A DNA stretch of 64,000 nt from Streptomyces griseiscabiei (GCF_020010925.1 NZ_JAGJBZ010000002.1:930001-994000), one strand, 5' to 3'. Numbered from the stretch's first letter, positions 28,601-35,447 are shown. Program-made: numbers and translations. Notes: generated from the sequence alone by a model not told the origin.

Positions 28601-30180
28601 TGTCCACCGGGGACCGTGCCGACCGGCAGACCCACCGTGTCCAGGGTGTCCAGAGTGCTCAGCCGGAGGCCCAGTTCGTCGAGGCCGGAGGGCATACGGG
28701 GGGTGCCGGGGCCGGTCAGGGAGCTGAAGGCGGGGGTGCGCGGGGTGGCCACCGGTGTCACGTGGATGTCGGCCAGCTCGTCGAGCGTGGTGGTGAACTC
28801 GGGGGTGCCGGGCACGGCGAGCCGGTCGGTGTCCGTGCCGGTCACCGGGCGCAGGCCGCCGCCCCGGTCGAGGTTGCGGCCCGTCAGATGGGTGAGGTCC
28901 GCGGCCAGGGAGCCCGTTCGGCCGAGCGGTCGCAGGGCGCGCGGGGTGAAGTGCAGACCGCGCTCGATGAACCCCATACGGGCGGCGCCCCGGTAGCCGA
29001 ACCGGGCGATCTCGGAGTACCGCATGGGCAGCAGGGCCGTCATCGTCAGCCGGCCCAGGCTCATGACGCCGAAGACACCGAGCCGGCCGGCCGTGCCGCC
29101 GCCGACGAACGCGGTCGACTCGACGAAGTCACGGGCCAGCGCGGACCAGCCCTGCCGCCAGGTGCTCCGGGCGAAGCCGCCCATGAACCGCAGGGCCGAC
29201 CCCAGCATCGCCGGTGTCTTCGACAGGACCCGGGGCAGTGCCATGAACCCGCTCGCGGCCCGGCTGCCGAGCCCGCCGCCGAACCGTACGAGGCCCTGTC
29301 CGGCCAGCGACAGCAGTCGGCCGGGGGAGGAGAACAGCATCCTGCCGCCCCGGAACAGCAGCCGCCCGCTCGCGGACAGCGCACCGCCGAGGGCCTTCGC
29401 GCCGGACGATGCCATCCGGGCCAGCCCGCCGAGCGTGGTGAGCCCCTTCGTCGACGGGAACAGGATGCCGAGGAAGGCGAGGCCCAGGCTGAGGGCGTTG
29501 CCGTTGCCCGTGGCGTAGTCGACGAGGGCCTTGGCGAAGAGCACCGCGCCGAGGCCGAAGGCCACGAGTCCGAGCGGGCCGCCGATCACGGCCGCGACGA
29601 GGGTGATGACCAGCGCGACGATCTCCAGCACCTTGAAGAACGTCGACACGAACCGTTTCCAGAAGCTCTTCTTCGGCTTCTTCACCGGCCGCGACACCAG
29701 CCGGGCCGCCTCGCGCAGGGTGTCCTCCAGGATCTTCGCCTCGGCCTGGACGGCGTCGATCTCGGCGTCCACCTCGCCCCGGGCGCGGGTCATCTCCGGG
29801 TCGTTCCCGGCGAGCGGCGTACCGCCGACCCGTTCCAGCGCGGCGACGGTGTCCGCGGCGTTCTCGGCCCGGTCCTGGGAGTCGCCGAGGGCGCGCGCGT
29901 AGCGTGCGGTGGCGTCGGCCGCCATGTCGAACGAGCGGTTGACGTTCGCCATGAACGTCTTCAGCTCGTCCTTGACGTAGTTGCGCAGCGCGTCCGCGGT
30001 CCGTCCCTCGAAGCCGCCGTCCTCCGCCTTGGCCAGCAGGGTGTCGAGGCCGTTGCTGACCCGCCCCGAGAGATCGCTGAGGTCGCGCAGCTCCTTGGTG
30101 ACGCCCTCCAGGACACCCGGATTCCCCGTCACCGGATTGCCGGTGAAGCCGACTCTGCTCCACTCGTCGGAGGTGGCCAA
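19603..30180 (-). CDS. Giant polymorphic-toxin-like protein with WXG/LXG-type N-terminus and embedded ADP-ribosyltransferase domain
   Basis: The protein is 3525 residues. Residues ~1-120 form a helical hairpin of the WXG100/LXG type with GGFEGRTADALR at the turn (FEG instead of WXG). Hydrophobic segments follow at ~168-245. At ~961-1110 is a pierisin/scabin-like ADP-ribosyltransferase fold: R970 (TLWRIGG), S1009-T1010-T1011 (FLSTTTD), GGIDVGRTF, E1055-N-E1057 (SENEIAFPGGI) and the family-typical ending IPNPNF. Next come a QLDSFGS repeat (~1162-1189), an LG-rich repeat (~1440-1525) and large beta-rich modules (RLP-x-GF-(T/A)-(V/L)-TDT recurs near 1384, 1774 and 2117). Residues ~2430-3230 hold Rhs/YD-like sequence, and a Gly/Ala-rich hydrophobic C-terminus begins at ~3270. 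It heads a leftward operon with the beta-helix/AAA gene (4-bp overlap). A secreted or surface effector is inferred. The catalytic domain is internal, not C-terminal, and no immunity gene is obvious. Confidence 0.88.
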   Translation of the reverse strand: MATSDEWSRVGFTGNPVTGNPGVLEGVTKELRDLSDLSGRVSNGLDTLLAKAEDGGFEGRTADALRNYVKDELKTFMANVNRSFDMAADATARYARALGDSQDRAENAADTVAALERVGGTPLAGNDPEMTRARGEVDAEIDAVQAEAKILEDTLREAARLVSRPVKKPKKSFWKRFVSTFFKVLEIVALVITLVAAVIGGPLGLVAFGLGAVLFAKALVDYATGNGNALSLGLAFLGILFPSTKGLTTLGGLARMASSGAKALGGALSASGRLLFRGGRMLFSSPGRLLSLAGQGLVRFGGGLGSRAASGFMALPRVLSKTPAMLGSALRFMGGFARSTWRQGWSALARDFVESTAFVGGGTAGRLGVFGVMSLGRLTMTALLPMRYSEIARFGYRGAARMGFIERGLHFTPRALRPLGRTGSLAADLTHLTGRNLDRGGGLRPVTGTDTDRLAVPGTPEFTTTLDELADIHVTPVATPRTPAFSSLTGPGTPRMPSGLDELGLRLSTLDTLDTVGLPVGTVPGGQPLRVLDPLTGRVADDLTSLRPRTTLGLFDQVDEFGAPLAPASPTTLLPQRTTLDQLRDLDELTGVERTATGLLKPLDDLSGPAGLSLDGRLGGLTEFQVGRILDGEIDLVNVTPDGVVLRVGTTDPVDVRVRLKDGVTVEAIGPADPRVPAWNSGTGTDRLGELGIRLDDLTRLIPDTADGSRGARELLGLGPVRTDPTTPVGGSTTFAPLTLRDIVTGGATGRLATERFQAWLRTQTTQVQLDTAGRGLGELDALTDVSPLSRAKAELDLSAARLDFDRSRIAFDRLGMNLDTVRRDITVMMARVDGPGAALPTGELRLLDGVGRPTGQWITMEPGPAVTWVLRSDAGVVPDVQVRMVDGVFTVTSPEGVVTRFGADGRPAVLGDPGSVTLPRLPGTGLLDEVALPSPQRLDRLAFAADRSVDIQAITPAPVWRTTDETLWRIGGTRPLDQIFSEGFTVRDPLETSLDVMVRTGQPSAFLSTTTDRNLIWDGVFKFEIEASGGIDVGRTFERSLGTDAWRASGWASENEIAFPGGIASEFIRGAYRMDAQHNLLEWIPNPNFGGGNPFPELALAPRGAGEGASGLSALDFQGLSLDDQLRLLDQLDLGGPRALDDLGSLDGAGGLDAIGSPLGSAGGRLDSVGSQLDSFGSQLDSFGSQLDDLGYLSDDFTFDRFDAPAPRTDTVVVDPADFAGTTGFRTEWQRAPLEGGGFTFTDQVGDVRLVFGADEVRQFTDIRLPGGDGFVRFDAEAGPGSLPRVVGPDGTPLPGGATIEPVRGALGVVTGVRVESLDGAWIGRFDLDGTRLSEQLTLSGPVGGPLTGSRLTTTFTSLPGGGQSATFRLTVPGSAGGTFDVVRLDGDLAQRLPGGFAVTDTATGGRFVFDRGGRFVDLPADGSPPIRLDVSGSATPDSAVSLPSDLDGLGDANGLNGLNDLNDLSRLGDAGGAGELGRLGDLDGAGDLGRLGDPGDLTRLGDIGNLVRLDELGDVGALNRLTLPDLPRADPTPQPTTFNARFTSTGGEGVPTPPNPSRFDGVTLSGADELTNLRLRVTEFPATDLAPASFRIDVLDFGAPGGPVRLENVHVALRDGGGLSITGPQGGVLWQFDALGRLEHRELPLTGTDLALRFTDDALNPMPGVVGPDGVPVQGATLTPVRAADGTLTELTVRVPVADPGGPTAVWRFEPGGTLRGQELPLTLPGLDGPAGLGVKVTITPGTGSTTTRVLELTGPANLTGSFRLGPMDGSLAGRLPNGFTVTDTVTGSRFHFDAGGRLTIRDVPARDGSGFLRFTEDAAPGTPPVRLDDLGSPGDFGGDLGDVARIFERTLDEAGGLRGLGPLDRPGPLDGLDRLPGPDAPGSAPLRAPDGFSPEERALIDDLWKDVPQDARPLSADELNRVMDPDSPRTDPLPERGDLSDTDLDALQARLDALRQMDEGLADGVRGTGDPIRVPLSGVDDLAEFDLRVTRLPATDEAPRGSYRLDQADRTPDHVPDGTGTGTVRAADFTIELLDDSGRFAIVDPAGTTRFTFGPDGGFLGRETVLALDGLPEGIRVTVTVVPGPQGAGRIDVDLLVPTGAAGSVRFTPTTGPLAERLPSGFTLTDTLTGSRFHFDHTGRLALRDLPDPDGSGFLRFTEGADTAPVRLDELGDTGGTTGPGHTLDDSDLAHMFDRTLDEAGGPRTAPEGAPADMSGITGAMDFLHATPDSAALQGLDLPGVQRLADEAAVSLDGLGLRPGLLGDQLRELTAQARLVLRRQSAAALGDYLDLPLATRLDDLQAVPPAGRVLGDFTVTPTPHGGPGGSRYTVHHTPSDLTLGFDANRGPTYQEVFLRGGPADLDGLRLGVTGRSAEGGPWTPTAVDFAGTRPADDLFTAAPSTHAHGGLTLTDTAGTTHWHYGPEGVHTFQDVQLPGDRGMFRFDAGSPGGVPQVLDRAGRELPGFRAESLGDGRIALVPTAKGAHPLERTVFDPAGRLLEETVAVRVKGGKADGRLWKIDHATGRAVRLDSSGTPLTGRFDTATLERSATGEIKLIGEGKVTLFEREVLGDGHVLHLDLDRTGRARWTEFDEAGNKLRAGERIFDGDRRTFHDTLPYRWAPMDVLDVRTYTKTLDGGLIRAEKNAKGDWVWTRFDKNGTEVLHGTRDWSWTRIGYKDTYPDPATGQRAVAQRRGDVWPLDGYHGSRQYLEHPVLSGPAPGGMRANPLVHTAVGPNNKPIDFIDELTEEMTQLADGGTLHVARISDQRLPAAAWYPRAGHGRFDGFFRNFVTGDSMFQVSKWTETAADGTTLKGVRLAAHGGRGWQDIDQFGRIVRETRTLENGNVIEVGRSAADPKQWGTAPKWNGTADAYELPWLDTKSGTTGTRHISADGGFVDVFKDADGNELLSLRSQGTGVREYLGENPARGIGADDVSGVWVDKNTQLQITGRRDHWGDLYVEAHGNPRKDHWTWKATGPDGEVSEGVRIQNRGSLVRTRTWDDSFTDFEKLPNGRRGDAIRERNATGDGSVWVDATRGPDGTWSWQRTGADGTVTSKGVRTYQDLAQGRWSDHIGTDVVRFRDGGRVREYAYTVNDGVVPAPVDPGPVTLSDLLSRSARHFEPDVSATVDREVWQEFDMGKVLHRRDPVDGVEGRYRESESLWNQWREYQDGRLVAQRTITGRVWVTDAFGRWSNLDIAKLPEISSFPKVGGDVGLDGHRSWRLVGRETDFRGYTAELRGFNREFRDVFHEIWTGVEDGASAAMPMWRHQVRKAVTDFTMGYLIEFGTSLAVSAITADLGNTPFDPTVALQRAALNGAIGGGIRVGVNVAYDTTRLGYLKYGLTNLDQGQDWHRHPLASSDDWDGEWTVFENPTRWRSGSYDFFNGLGVGVLTGFVNNAVNAAVFGVNGQKRTGLDALEAGAWGAAGSAFSGITSGLLRYTWHATAGSRIFHRGGPGELIWQAAEALGAGTLNYGLNNRDTANIQPSRAFPPASSTPTAPAAPSAPASPQPLTLDPAALPDGTELL
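26614..26697 (-). repeat. Tandem 21-bp repeat (4 copies) inside the giant gene
   Basis: There are four consecutive 21-bp units (26614, 26635, 26656, 26677). The first two are identical and the next two diverged. They encode (Q/R)LDS(F/V)GS heptads just after the ADP-ribosyltransferase domain. They probably form a flexible or helical linker and could vary in copy number between strains. Confidence 0.85.
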
Positions 30181-30438
30181 GGAGTCCTCCAGTCGGGTCC
30201 GGGACTTGGGGTACCGAAAGCAGACGTAGCGAGGCGGCCCAGGAGTTCAAGAAAGTGGCGCACGCCACAGTTCTGGCCGGTCAGCGCGGTGCGGACGAAA
30301 TTTCTTTGAACCATCCGGACCCGAGTCCTCGTCTACAGGGCGGTTCGGCACCGACCGGTTCCCCTCACCGACCGGCTCGCCTCACCGATCCGCCCGCTTC
30401 ACCTCACCGACTCGACCCCTCCAGGAAGGACGGCGGAC
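30181..30438. promoter_or_regulatory. Divergent promoter region between the giant gene and the coiled-coil gene
   Basis: The 258-bp gap separates the two divergent arms of the secretion-type locus. It contains a relatively AT-rich patch near 30295-30312 (aaatttctttgaacca) that stands out from the surrounding GC and is the likeliest promoter area. A pyrimidine-rich stretch with repeated caccgac/g motifs (30355-30415) precedes the coiled-coil gene start. I cannot assign -10/-35 elements with confidence. Confidence 0.4.
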
Positions 30439-32691
30439 ATGGTGCGCGTCTCCTACGACTACGACCTGATGACCGTCCTCGCCCGCCATCTGTGGCACCT
30501 GCGCGACGAACTCGACACCGCGTCGAAGACGGACAAGACGTTCGCCGCCGGGGACATCGGCCCGCGCCGGGAGACGGCCGAGGCGCTGGAGGACTTCTAC
30601 GGCGCCTGGAAGAAGTCGTTCGGCGAGGGCTGGCAGGCCATGACGGACCTCGGCAACCTCCTCGACCGGGCGGGCAAGGCCTTCTACGACCAAGACGCCT
30701 CGCACGCCGCCGGCGCGGCCCAGCAGGTCACCGGCCAGGTCCGCGACGAGGCCGCCCGGCAGAACGAGACCCGCAAACAGGCGCTGAACGGCAAGCTCCG
30801 CGCCCAGGAGGCCGCACGGCTCGAAGCCCGCTACAAGACCCAGCAGGCGCGTCTGAAGAAGGAACAGGACGCGCTGGTCGAGAAGCGGAACAGGATCGAC
30901 GCACAGACCGCGGCCCAGCAGAAGCGCCAGGAGGAGCTGAACAAGGAGCAGGAGGAACTCGCCGAGCGGCGCGCCCCCCTCCTCAAGGAGCAGGACGAAC
31001 TCCAGGCCAGACAGCGGCGGCTCTGGCAGGAGGAGAAGGAACTCCTCAAGGAGCGCGAGGAGAAACTCAAGGTCGAGCGGGACGAGCTGCAGAAGGAGTA
31101 CGAGGCCCTCCGCAAGGAGCAGGAGCCCCTCCTGAGGCAGCAGGAGGATCTCCAGCGCAGACAGCAGGAGCTCTGGGCCGACGAGAAGGCCCTCCGCGAG
31201 GAACAGGACGCGGCCCTGGAGCAGAAGGCCACCGACCTGGAGCGGGAGCAGAAGGCCTACGACGAGAAGCAGGACGCCCTCCAGGCGAGACAGGACGCCC
31301 TGTGGGAGGAACGGACATCCCTGCTGAGCGGCGGGAATGCCTCCCGGTCCGACCTCGACGACTGGCAACGCAGACAGGACGCCCTGGACAAGGAGCGCGA
31401 CGACCTGTGGGAGTCCGAGGGCAAGGGACTCTCCGCGCGCTGGGACGCACTGGAGCAGGAACAGCGCGACCAGGAGAAGGCGTTCGAGCCGTTCCGCGCC
31501 CGGCAGAAGGAACTCGACGACGAGCGGGACGCCCTGAGCCGCGCCCAGGAGCCCCTCTCCGAGCGGCAGGAGGGCCTCCAGGCCCGGCAGAAGGAGCTCT
31601 GGGCCCTGGAGAGATCCACCCAGCGGGAGGTGGAGGACGCCCTGAGGACCGAGCGGGACGACCTGGAGGCCGATCGCGCCGACCTCCAGACACGGCTGGA
31701 CCCCCTGGACCGGGAGTCGGACGACCTCCAGGACCGCCAGAAGGAGCTGTGGGACGACCAGTCGGCCACCGACAAGGAGCAGACCGCGCTCTCCGAGGAG
31801 GAGAAGCCCGTCCAGCAGCGGCAGCAGGACCTCCAGGACACCTTCGGCGACGAGTACGACAAGCTGCGCGACTGGGACCCGGACAAGGACGCCGACGTCG
31901 GCCGGCTCCGGGGCATGCGCGGCCAGTTGGACGACCTGCCGCCCGAGGCCTTCGTGCCGAAGGGCTACACGATCGACGACGGCAACAGCACCACCACCGT
32001 GTCGTACCAGCTCGACGAGAACGGCGAGATCAAGGTCGACGAGCACGGCGAGCCCGTCGAGACGACCACCACGGTCACCAACAAGAACACGGGCCTGACG
32101 TACTCCGAGACGTATCACCCGCTGTCCCGTGACGGCGACTCCGTGACCACGATCCGCAGCTCCGACGGCTCCGCCACCAAGGTCTACATGGACGCCGACC
32201 CCGAGGGCGCGCCCGACGGGTGGATGAAGCGCTATGTCACCGACGAGACCGGCCGGGACACCCTCCAGATCTGGACGAAGCGGCCCGGTGAGGACTGGTC
32301 GTTGACGATGGACAAGCAGGAGTACCTCGACTCCGAGGCCGGCAAGGAGGACGCCCAGCAGTTCCTGGACCGGCCCCCCGCCTACCTCACGGTGGAGAAA
32401 CCGCTGGTCGACTCCGGTGGCCGGCCCGCGGACGCCACCGCGCCGGGGACGACGACCACCGTGCAGGAGGGCGTCACCCGCACCGACTACACCGGTGCCG
32501 ACGGCTCCGTCACCAAGGTCGTCACCAACGAGAACACCGGACAGCGCTTCGTCGCCGACGCGAGCAACGAGATCCAGGAGATCTGGCAGCGCGCCGAGGA
32601 CGGGTCCTGGTACCTGCGGGAATCCGTCACCCAGCACGAACGCAGCAGCGCCGAACCACCCCTCGGCTCCCTCGGGGAGAACTGGCGCTGA
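30439..32691 (+). CDS. WXG-like N-terminus plus long coiled coil: putative type VII-type substrate or surface protein
   Basis: The protein is 750 residues. Residues ~1-100 resemble actinobacterial WXG100/EspC-like helical hairpins (LARHLWHLRDELDTAS ... ALEDFYGAWKKSFGEGWQAM ... AGKAFYDQD). Residues ~105-500 are a continuous, highly charged coiled coil with a recurring RQ-x-x-LW motif (RQRRLW, RQQELW, RQDALW, RQKELW twice). Residues ~520-750 are beta-rich with short Asp/Gly turns (TVTNKNTGLTYSETYHP, VTRTDYTGADGSVTKV), similar in style to the Rhs-like half of the giant protein. The ATG at 30439 follows AGGAAGGACGG. There is no signal peptide, fitting WXG-dependent export. Function unknown. Confidence 0.85.
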   Translation: MVRVSYDYDLMTVLARHLWHLRDELDTASKTDKTFAAGDIGPRRETAEALEDFYGAWKKSFGEGWQAMTDLGNLLDRAGKAFYDQDASHAAGAAQQVTGQVRDEAARQNETRKQALNGKLRAQEAARLEARYKTQQARLKKEQDALVEKRNRIDAQTAAQQKRQEELNKEQEELAERRAPLLKEQDELQARQRRLWQEEKELLKEREEKLKVERDELQKEYEALRKEQEPLLRQQEDLQRRQQELWADEKALREEQDAALEQKATDLEREQKAYDEKQDALQARQDALWEERTSLLSGGNASRSDLDDWQRRQDALDKERDDLWESEGKGLSARWDALEQEQRDQEKAFEPFRARQKELDDERDALSRAQEPLSERQEGLQARQKELWALERSTQREVEDALRTERDDLEADRADLQTRLDPLDRESDDLQDRQKELWDDQSATDKEQTALSEEEKPVQQRQQDLQDTFGDEYDKLRDWDPDKDADVGRLRGMRGQLDDLPPEAFVPKGYTIDDGNSTTTVSYQLDENGEIKVDEHGEPVETTTTVTNKNTGLTYSETYHPLSRDGDSVTTIRSSDGSATKVYMDADPEGAPDGWMKRYVTDETGRDTLQIWTKRPGEDWSLTMDKQEYLDSEAGKEDAQQFLDRPPAYLTVEKPLVDSGGRPADATAPGTTTTVQEGVTRTDYTGADGSVTKVVTNENTGQRFVADASNEIQEIWQRAEDGSWYLRESVTQHERSSAEPPLGSLGENWR

Positions 32692-32789
32692 CCCACGCGG
32701 CGCGCCCCGCGCCCACCCCCAAGCTCCCTGCGCGCCTCCCGCGCCGCCGGGTCCCATCAACACCGCATTCACACAGAACGAGGTGCACC

Positions 32790-33089
32790 ATGCCGAAGAA
32801 CGTCATCGACGACGAGGAAATCGAGAGCACTGCCAAGAAGCTCGACTCCGCCGTCAGCGACACCCTGGTCCCCCAGCTGTCCTCGCTCCAGGCCGATGTC
32901 GAGAACCTCCTCCAGGGCGGCCTGCTGCTGACGGCGACCAGCCCGAAGATGCAGACGTCCTACGCGAACTTCAACAAGTCGCTGACCGAGGCCGTGAACA
33001 ACATCACGCAGTTCTCCAAGCAGTTCCGGGACATCTGCAACGCCGTCAACAACCTGGACTCGCAGATCGCCGGCGGCATCCCCAGCTGA
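32790..33089 (+). CDS. WXG100-like small helical protein without the WXG motif
   Basis: The protein is 99 residues, the canonical WXG100 length. Two amphipathic helices are predicted (ESTAKKLDSAVSDTLVPQLSSLQADVENLL and MQTSYANFNKSLTEAVNNITQFSKQFRDICNAVNNL), joined by a turn reading QGGLLLTATSPK instead of Trp-x-Gly. It may act as the secreted partner or adaptor for the WXG-like proteins next door, as EsxA/EsxB do. An ACGAGGTGC ribosome-binding site precedes the ATG. It lies 98 bp after the coiled-coil gene and is followed by two strong terminators. Confidence 0.78.
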   Translation: MPKNVIDDEEIESTAKKLDSAVSDTLVPQLSSLQADVENLLQGGLLLTATSPKMQTSYANFNKSLTEAVNNITQFSKQFRDICNAVNNLDSQIAGGIPS

Positions 33090-33108
33090 TCCGGGTCCAC
33101 CCCGAGCC

Positions 33109-33146
33109 GGGACACCGACCCGGACTCCCCCTTCCGTCGGTGTCCC
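33109..33146 (+). terminator. Terminator hairpin 1 after the WXG100-like gene
   Basis: A perfect 11-bp inverted repeat (GGGACACCGAC / GTCGGTGTCCC) with a 16-nt loop begins 20 bp after the stop. Confidence 0.8.
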
Positions 33147-33152
33147 TTGCGC

Positions 33153-33188
33153 AGGGGTGCCGGCCCACTCCCCCGGGCCGGCACCCCT
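33153..33188 (+). terminator. Terminator hairpin 2 after the WXG100-like gene
   Basis: A perfect 14-bp inverted repeat (AGGGGTGCCGGCCC / GGGCCGGCACCCCT) with an 8-nt loop is immediately followed by TGTTCGCCTTCTCTG. With hairpin 1 it makes a tandem terminator that separates the substrate-type genes from the sigma factor unit. Confidence 0.85.
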
Positions 33189-33450
33189 GTTCGCCTTCTC
33201 TGTTCACCTTTTCTGTTCGGTTTTTCGGACAACTCGCCGGTAACCTCAGGTTCCTCTCAGGAACCCTTGAAAGCTGCAGAACCGCTCATAGACTCCCTCT
33301 TGCGGAACCTCGCATTCCACCCATGAACCGCGAGGTCGTCCCGGGTACCCGTGCTCAGCCCCGCGCAGCCCTGCTCTGCCCAGCCAACGCCGCCGCCGCG
33401 GCGCCCGACCGGACCGGCACAGAAGACTCACGCCGGCCCTGGGGGAATCC
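33189..33450 (+). promoter_or_regulatory. Promoter region of the ECF sigma operon with a GGTTCCT/AGGAACC palindrome
   Basis: This 262-bp leader is locally T-rich after the terminators (ttttctgttcggtttttcgg). It contains a perfect 7-bp inverted repeat GGTTCCT-ctc-AGGAACC at 33249-33265. The right half carries GGAACC, the usual ECF-sigma -35 core, so the sigma factor may control its own gene. A second GGAACC lies near 33305. This is inference only; no -10 element was confirmed. Confidence 0.5.
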
Positions 33451-34047
33451 ATGAGAACGTCCATACCCAGTCCCGTCGTGACGGGGAGCGCTCCCGCCTC
33501 GGGCGAAGCGCCGCCCGTTACCGGCGATACGCCGCCCGCCGGCGACGGCTCGATCCGCAGACTCTACGAAGAGCACCACGGCCCGCTGCTGCGCTATGTC
33601 TCCGGACTGGTCCGCGGAGACCGGCAGCGCGCCGAGGACTTCGTCCAGGAGACCCTGGTCCGCGCCTGGCAGAGCACCGCGAGCCAGCCCCCGGGCTGGG
33701 CGCCGTCCCGGGCCTGGCTGATGCGGGTCGCGCACAACCTGGTGATCGACTGGGCCCGGCGCGAGCGCCCGCACCACGAGGTCACCCAGGAGCACACCCT
33801 GGAGCACCACGCCGAGACCGTGGACCCGATGAGCGAGGCCGACCAGCGCCGCTTCCTGGTCCACGCCCTCTCCCGGCTCTCGCACTCCCACCGCGAGGTG
33901 CTCTTCTACGTCTACGTCCTCGGCTGCAGCGGCCCTGACGCCGCCGACGCGCTGGGCATCCCGCCGGGCACGGTGAAGTCCCGCACCCACCACGCGATAC
34001 GGGAGCTGCGCCGCCGGCACCCCGAGCACACCCGGGCGGCGGCGTGA
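33451..34047 (+). CDS. ECF-type RNA polymerase sigma factor
   Basis: The protein is 198 residues. After a ~30-residue Pro/Ala-rich head, sigma region 2 reads IRRLYEEHHGPLLRYVSGLVRGDRQRAEDFVQETLVRAWQS and SRAWLMRVAHNLVIDWARRER. Region 4 reads LSRLSHSHREVLFYVYVLGCSGPDAADALGIPPGTVKSRTHHAIRELRR, with a clear helix-turn-helix. The downstream gene overlaps it by 4 bp and is a membrane protein, not a recognisable zinc-finger anti-sigma factor. Its location inside the secretion-type locus suggests it controls that locus. Confidence 0.9.
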   Translation: MRTSIPSPVVTGSAPASGEAPPVTGDTPPAGDGSIRRLYEEHHGPLLRYVSGLVRGDRQRAEDFVQETLVRAWQSTASQPPGWAPSRAWLMRVAHNLVIDWARRERPHHEVTQEHTLEHHAETVDPMSEADQRRFLVHALSRLSHSHREVLFYVYVLGCSGPDAADALGIPPGTVKSRTHHAIRELRRRHPEHTRAAA

Positions 34048-35447
34048 CCACGCCCACCGGACCCGGCTCGGCACACGGCTCGGTCCTCGCGCTGGGCAAA
34101 CCGAACGACTCGCTCCTCACGGTCCTCATCGTGGGTGTCGTCGTCCTGCTGCTGCTCTTCCTGCTGCTCCGGCACCTGGTGCGCAAGCGGGGCGGCTGGC
34201 GGCGCTTCCGGCGTCGGCTCGGCCGTGAACTGACCCTGACCCGGCGGGCGTTCGGCGAGCCCCTGCGCGGCTACCGGCGCCACCGGCGCGGCGTGCGCGC
34301 CCTGGCCCGCCATCTGTCCGACCCCCGGGGCGGTCTGCTCGTACGGCGGCTGCTGGACGCGGCGGCGACGGCTCTGGCCGACGCGCCCGGCGCGGTCCCG
34401 CACGCCGTGCGCACGGAGGCCGGACTCGCCGCCGTGCAGATCGCCGCCCGTCCGCTGCCGGAACCGCCCGCTCCCTGGGAACCGGCCGACGAGCCGGGCC
34501 CGCAGCGCTGGGAGCTGCCCCTCGCGGAGGCGGACGGACTGCCGCAGGGCCGCCCGCGCACCGGTGCGCGGATCCGTCCGCTGCCGGTCGCCGTCGGCAT
34601 GGCGGACGACGCCTGCGTCCACCTCGATCTGACCGCCGGACCACGGCTGATCACCGTCGAGGGCGACACCGCCGCCCGGACCCGGCTGCTCCAGGCGCTG
34701 GCCGCCCAGCTGGACCGGCCCGGCAGCGGGGCCTCGGTCATGGTCACGGACGGGGTCCATCCGCAGTACCGGGGGGAGCGGCTCGACGCCGTCCTGCGCG
34801 AGCTGGAGGAGACCGAGGAGGGGCCCGAGGGCGCCGGCGAGTTCGACGAGTCGGGGCGCGCCGCCACGACCGTGGTCGTCTGCGCCGCCCCGGGCTCGGA
34901 CCAGGCACGGCGGCTCGGCGCCCTCGCCGCCTCGGGCGCCGTCGTCTGCCTGATCGACGGCCGGGTCGCGGGCCACAGCTGGGCCCTGCGCGTCGACGGC
35001 CGCGGCCGGGTGGTCGCGCCCGAACTGGAGCTGGACGTGGACTCGTCCCCGCTCGGCGGAGCCGTCGCCGTCGCCGTCCGCGCGGACCGCCGCCGCCTGC
35101 GCCGTGAGGCGTCGCCCCGCCGGGGCACCCCCGCCCCGCCCCGCTCCGCCCACCGCGAACCCCGGCCGCGGGAGGCCGAGGAGATCAGGGAGATCGAGGA
35201 GCTCCGGGAGATCGAGGCTGCCCGGCCGGTACGGACGGCCCGGCAGACCGAGGCCACCCGGACGCTCCCGGCCGTCGAGGAGCCCCCAACGCTCCCGGAG
35301 GCCGAGGCACTCCGCGAGGAGACGCCGGCCCCCGCCCTCCAGGCCCCGGTCCCCGCCCGGACCACCACCGCCTCCGAACTGCTCGCCGAACCGGCCGTGG
35401 CCCGGGACCGCACGACCGCCGCCTCCTCCGGCGTCCGGGAGGACTGA
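34044..35447 (+). CDS. Single-pass membrane protein coupled to the sigma factor (unknown function)
   Basis: The protein is 467 residues and I do not recognise a family. One strong membrane segment lies near residues 24-43 (LLTVLIVGVVVLLLLFLLLRHLV), followed by a very basic stretch (RKRGGWRRFRRRLGRE). A ~280-residue cytoplasmic domain contains LITVEGDTAARTRLLQAL and VMVTDGVHPQYRG. The tail is Glu/Pro-rich (EEIREIEELREIE). The GTG start overlaps the sigma stop by 4 bp, so expression is coupled. It could be a sigma regulator, or a structural component taking the place of EccE/EccB-type proteins; neither is shown. Confidence 0.8.
   Translation: MTTPTGPGSAHGSVLALGKPNDSLLTVLIVGVVVLLLLFLLLRHLVRKRGGWRRFRRRLGRELTLTRRAFGEPLRGYRRHRRGVRALARHLSDPRGGLLVRRLLDAAATALADAPGAVPHAVRTEAGLAAVQIAARPLPEPPAPWEPADEPGPQRWELPLAEADGLPQGRPRTGARIRPLPVAVGMADDACVHLDLTAGPRLITVEGDTAARTRLLQALAAQLDRPGSGASVMVTDGVHPQYRGERLDAVLRELEETEEGPEGAGEFDESGRAATTVVVCAAPGSDQARRLGALAASGAVVCLIDGRVAGHSWALRVDGRGRVVAPELELDVDSSPLGGAVAVAVRADRRRLRREASPRRGTPAPPRSAHREPRPREAEEIREIEELREIEAARPVRTARQTEATRTLPAVEEPPTLPEAEALREETPAPALQAPVPARTTTASELLAEPAVARDRTTAASSGVRED

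Noticed and set aside
19828..30309. Very long plus-strand open frames (about 1500 and 1200 codons) opposite the giant gene
   Set aside because: They are low-complexity Arg/Gly/Val/Glu products with no domain signatures and are explained by the codon bias of the real minus-strand gene.
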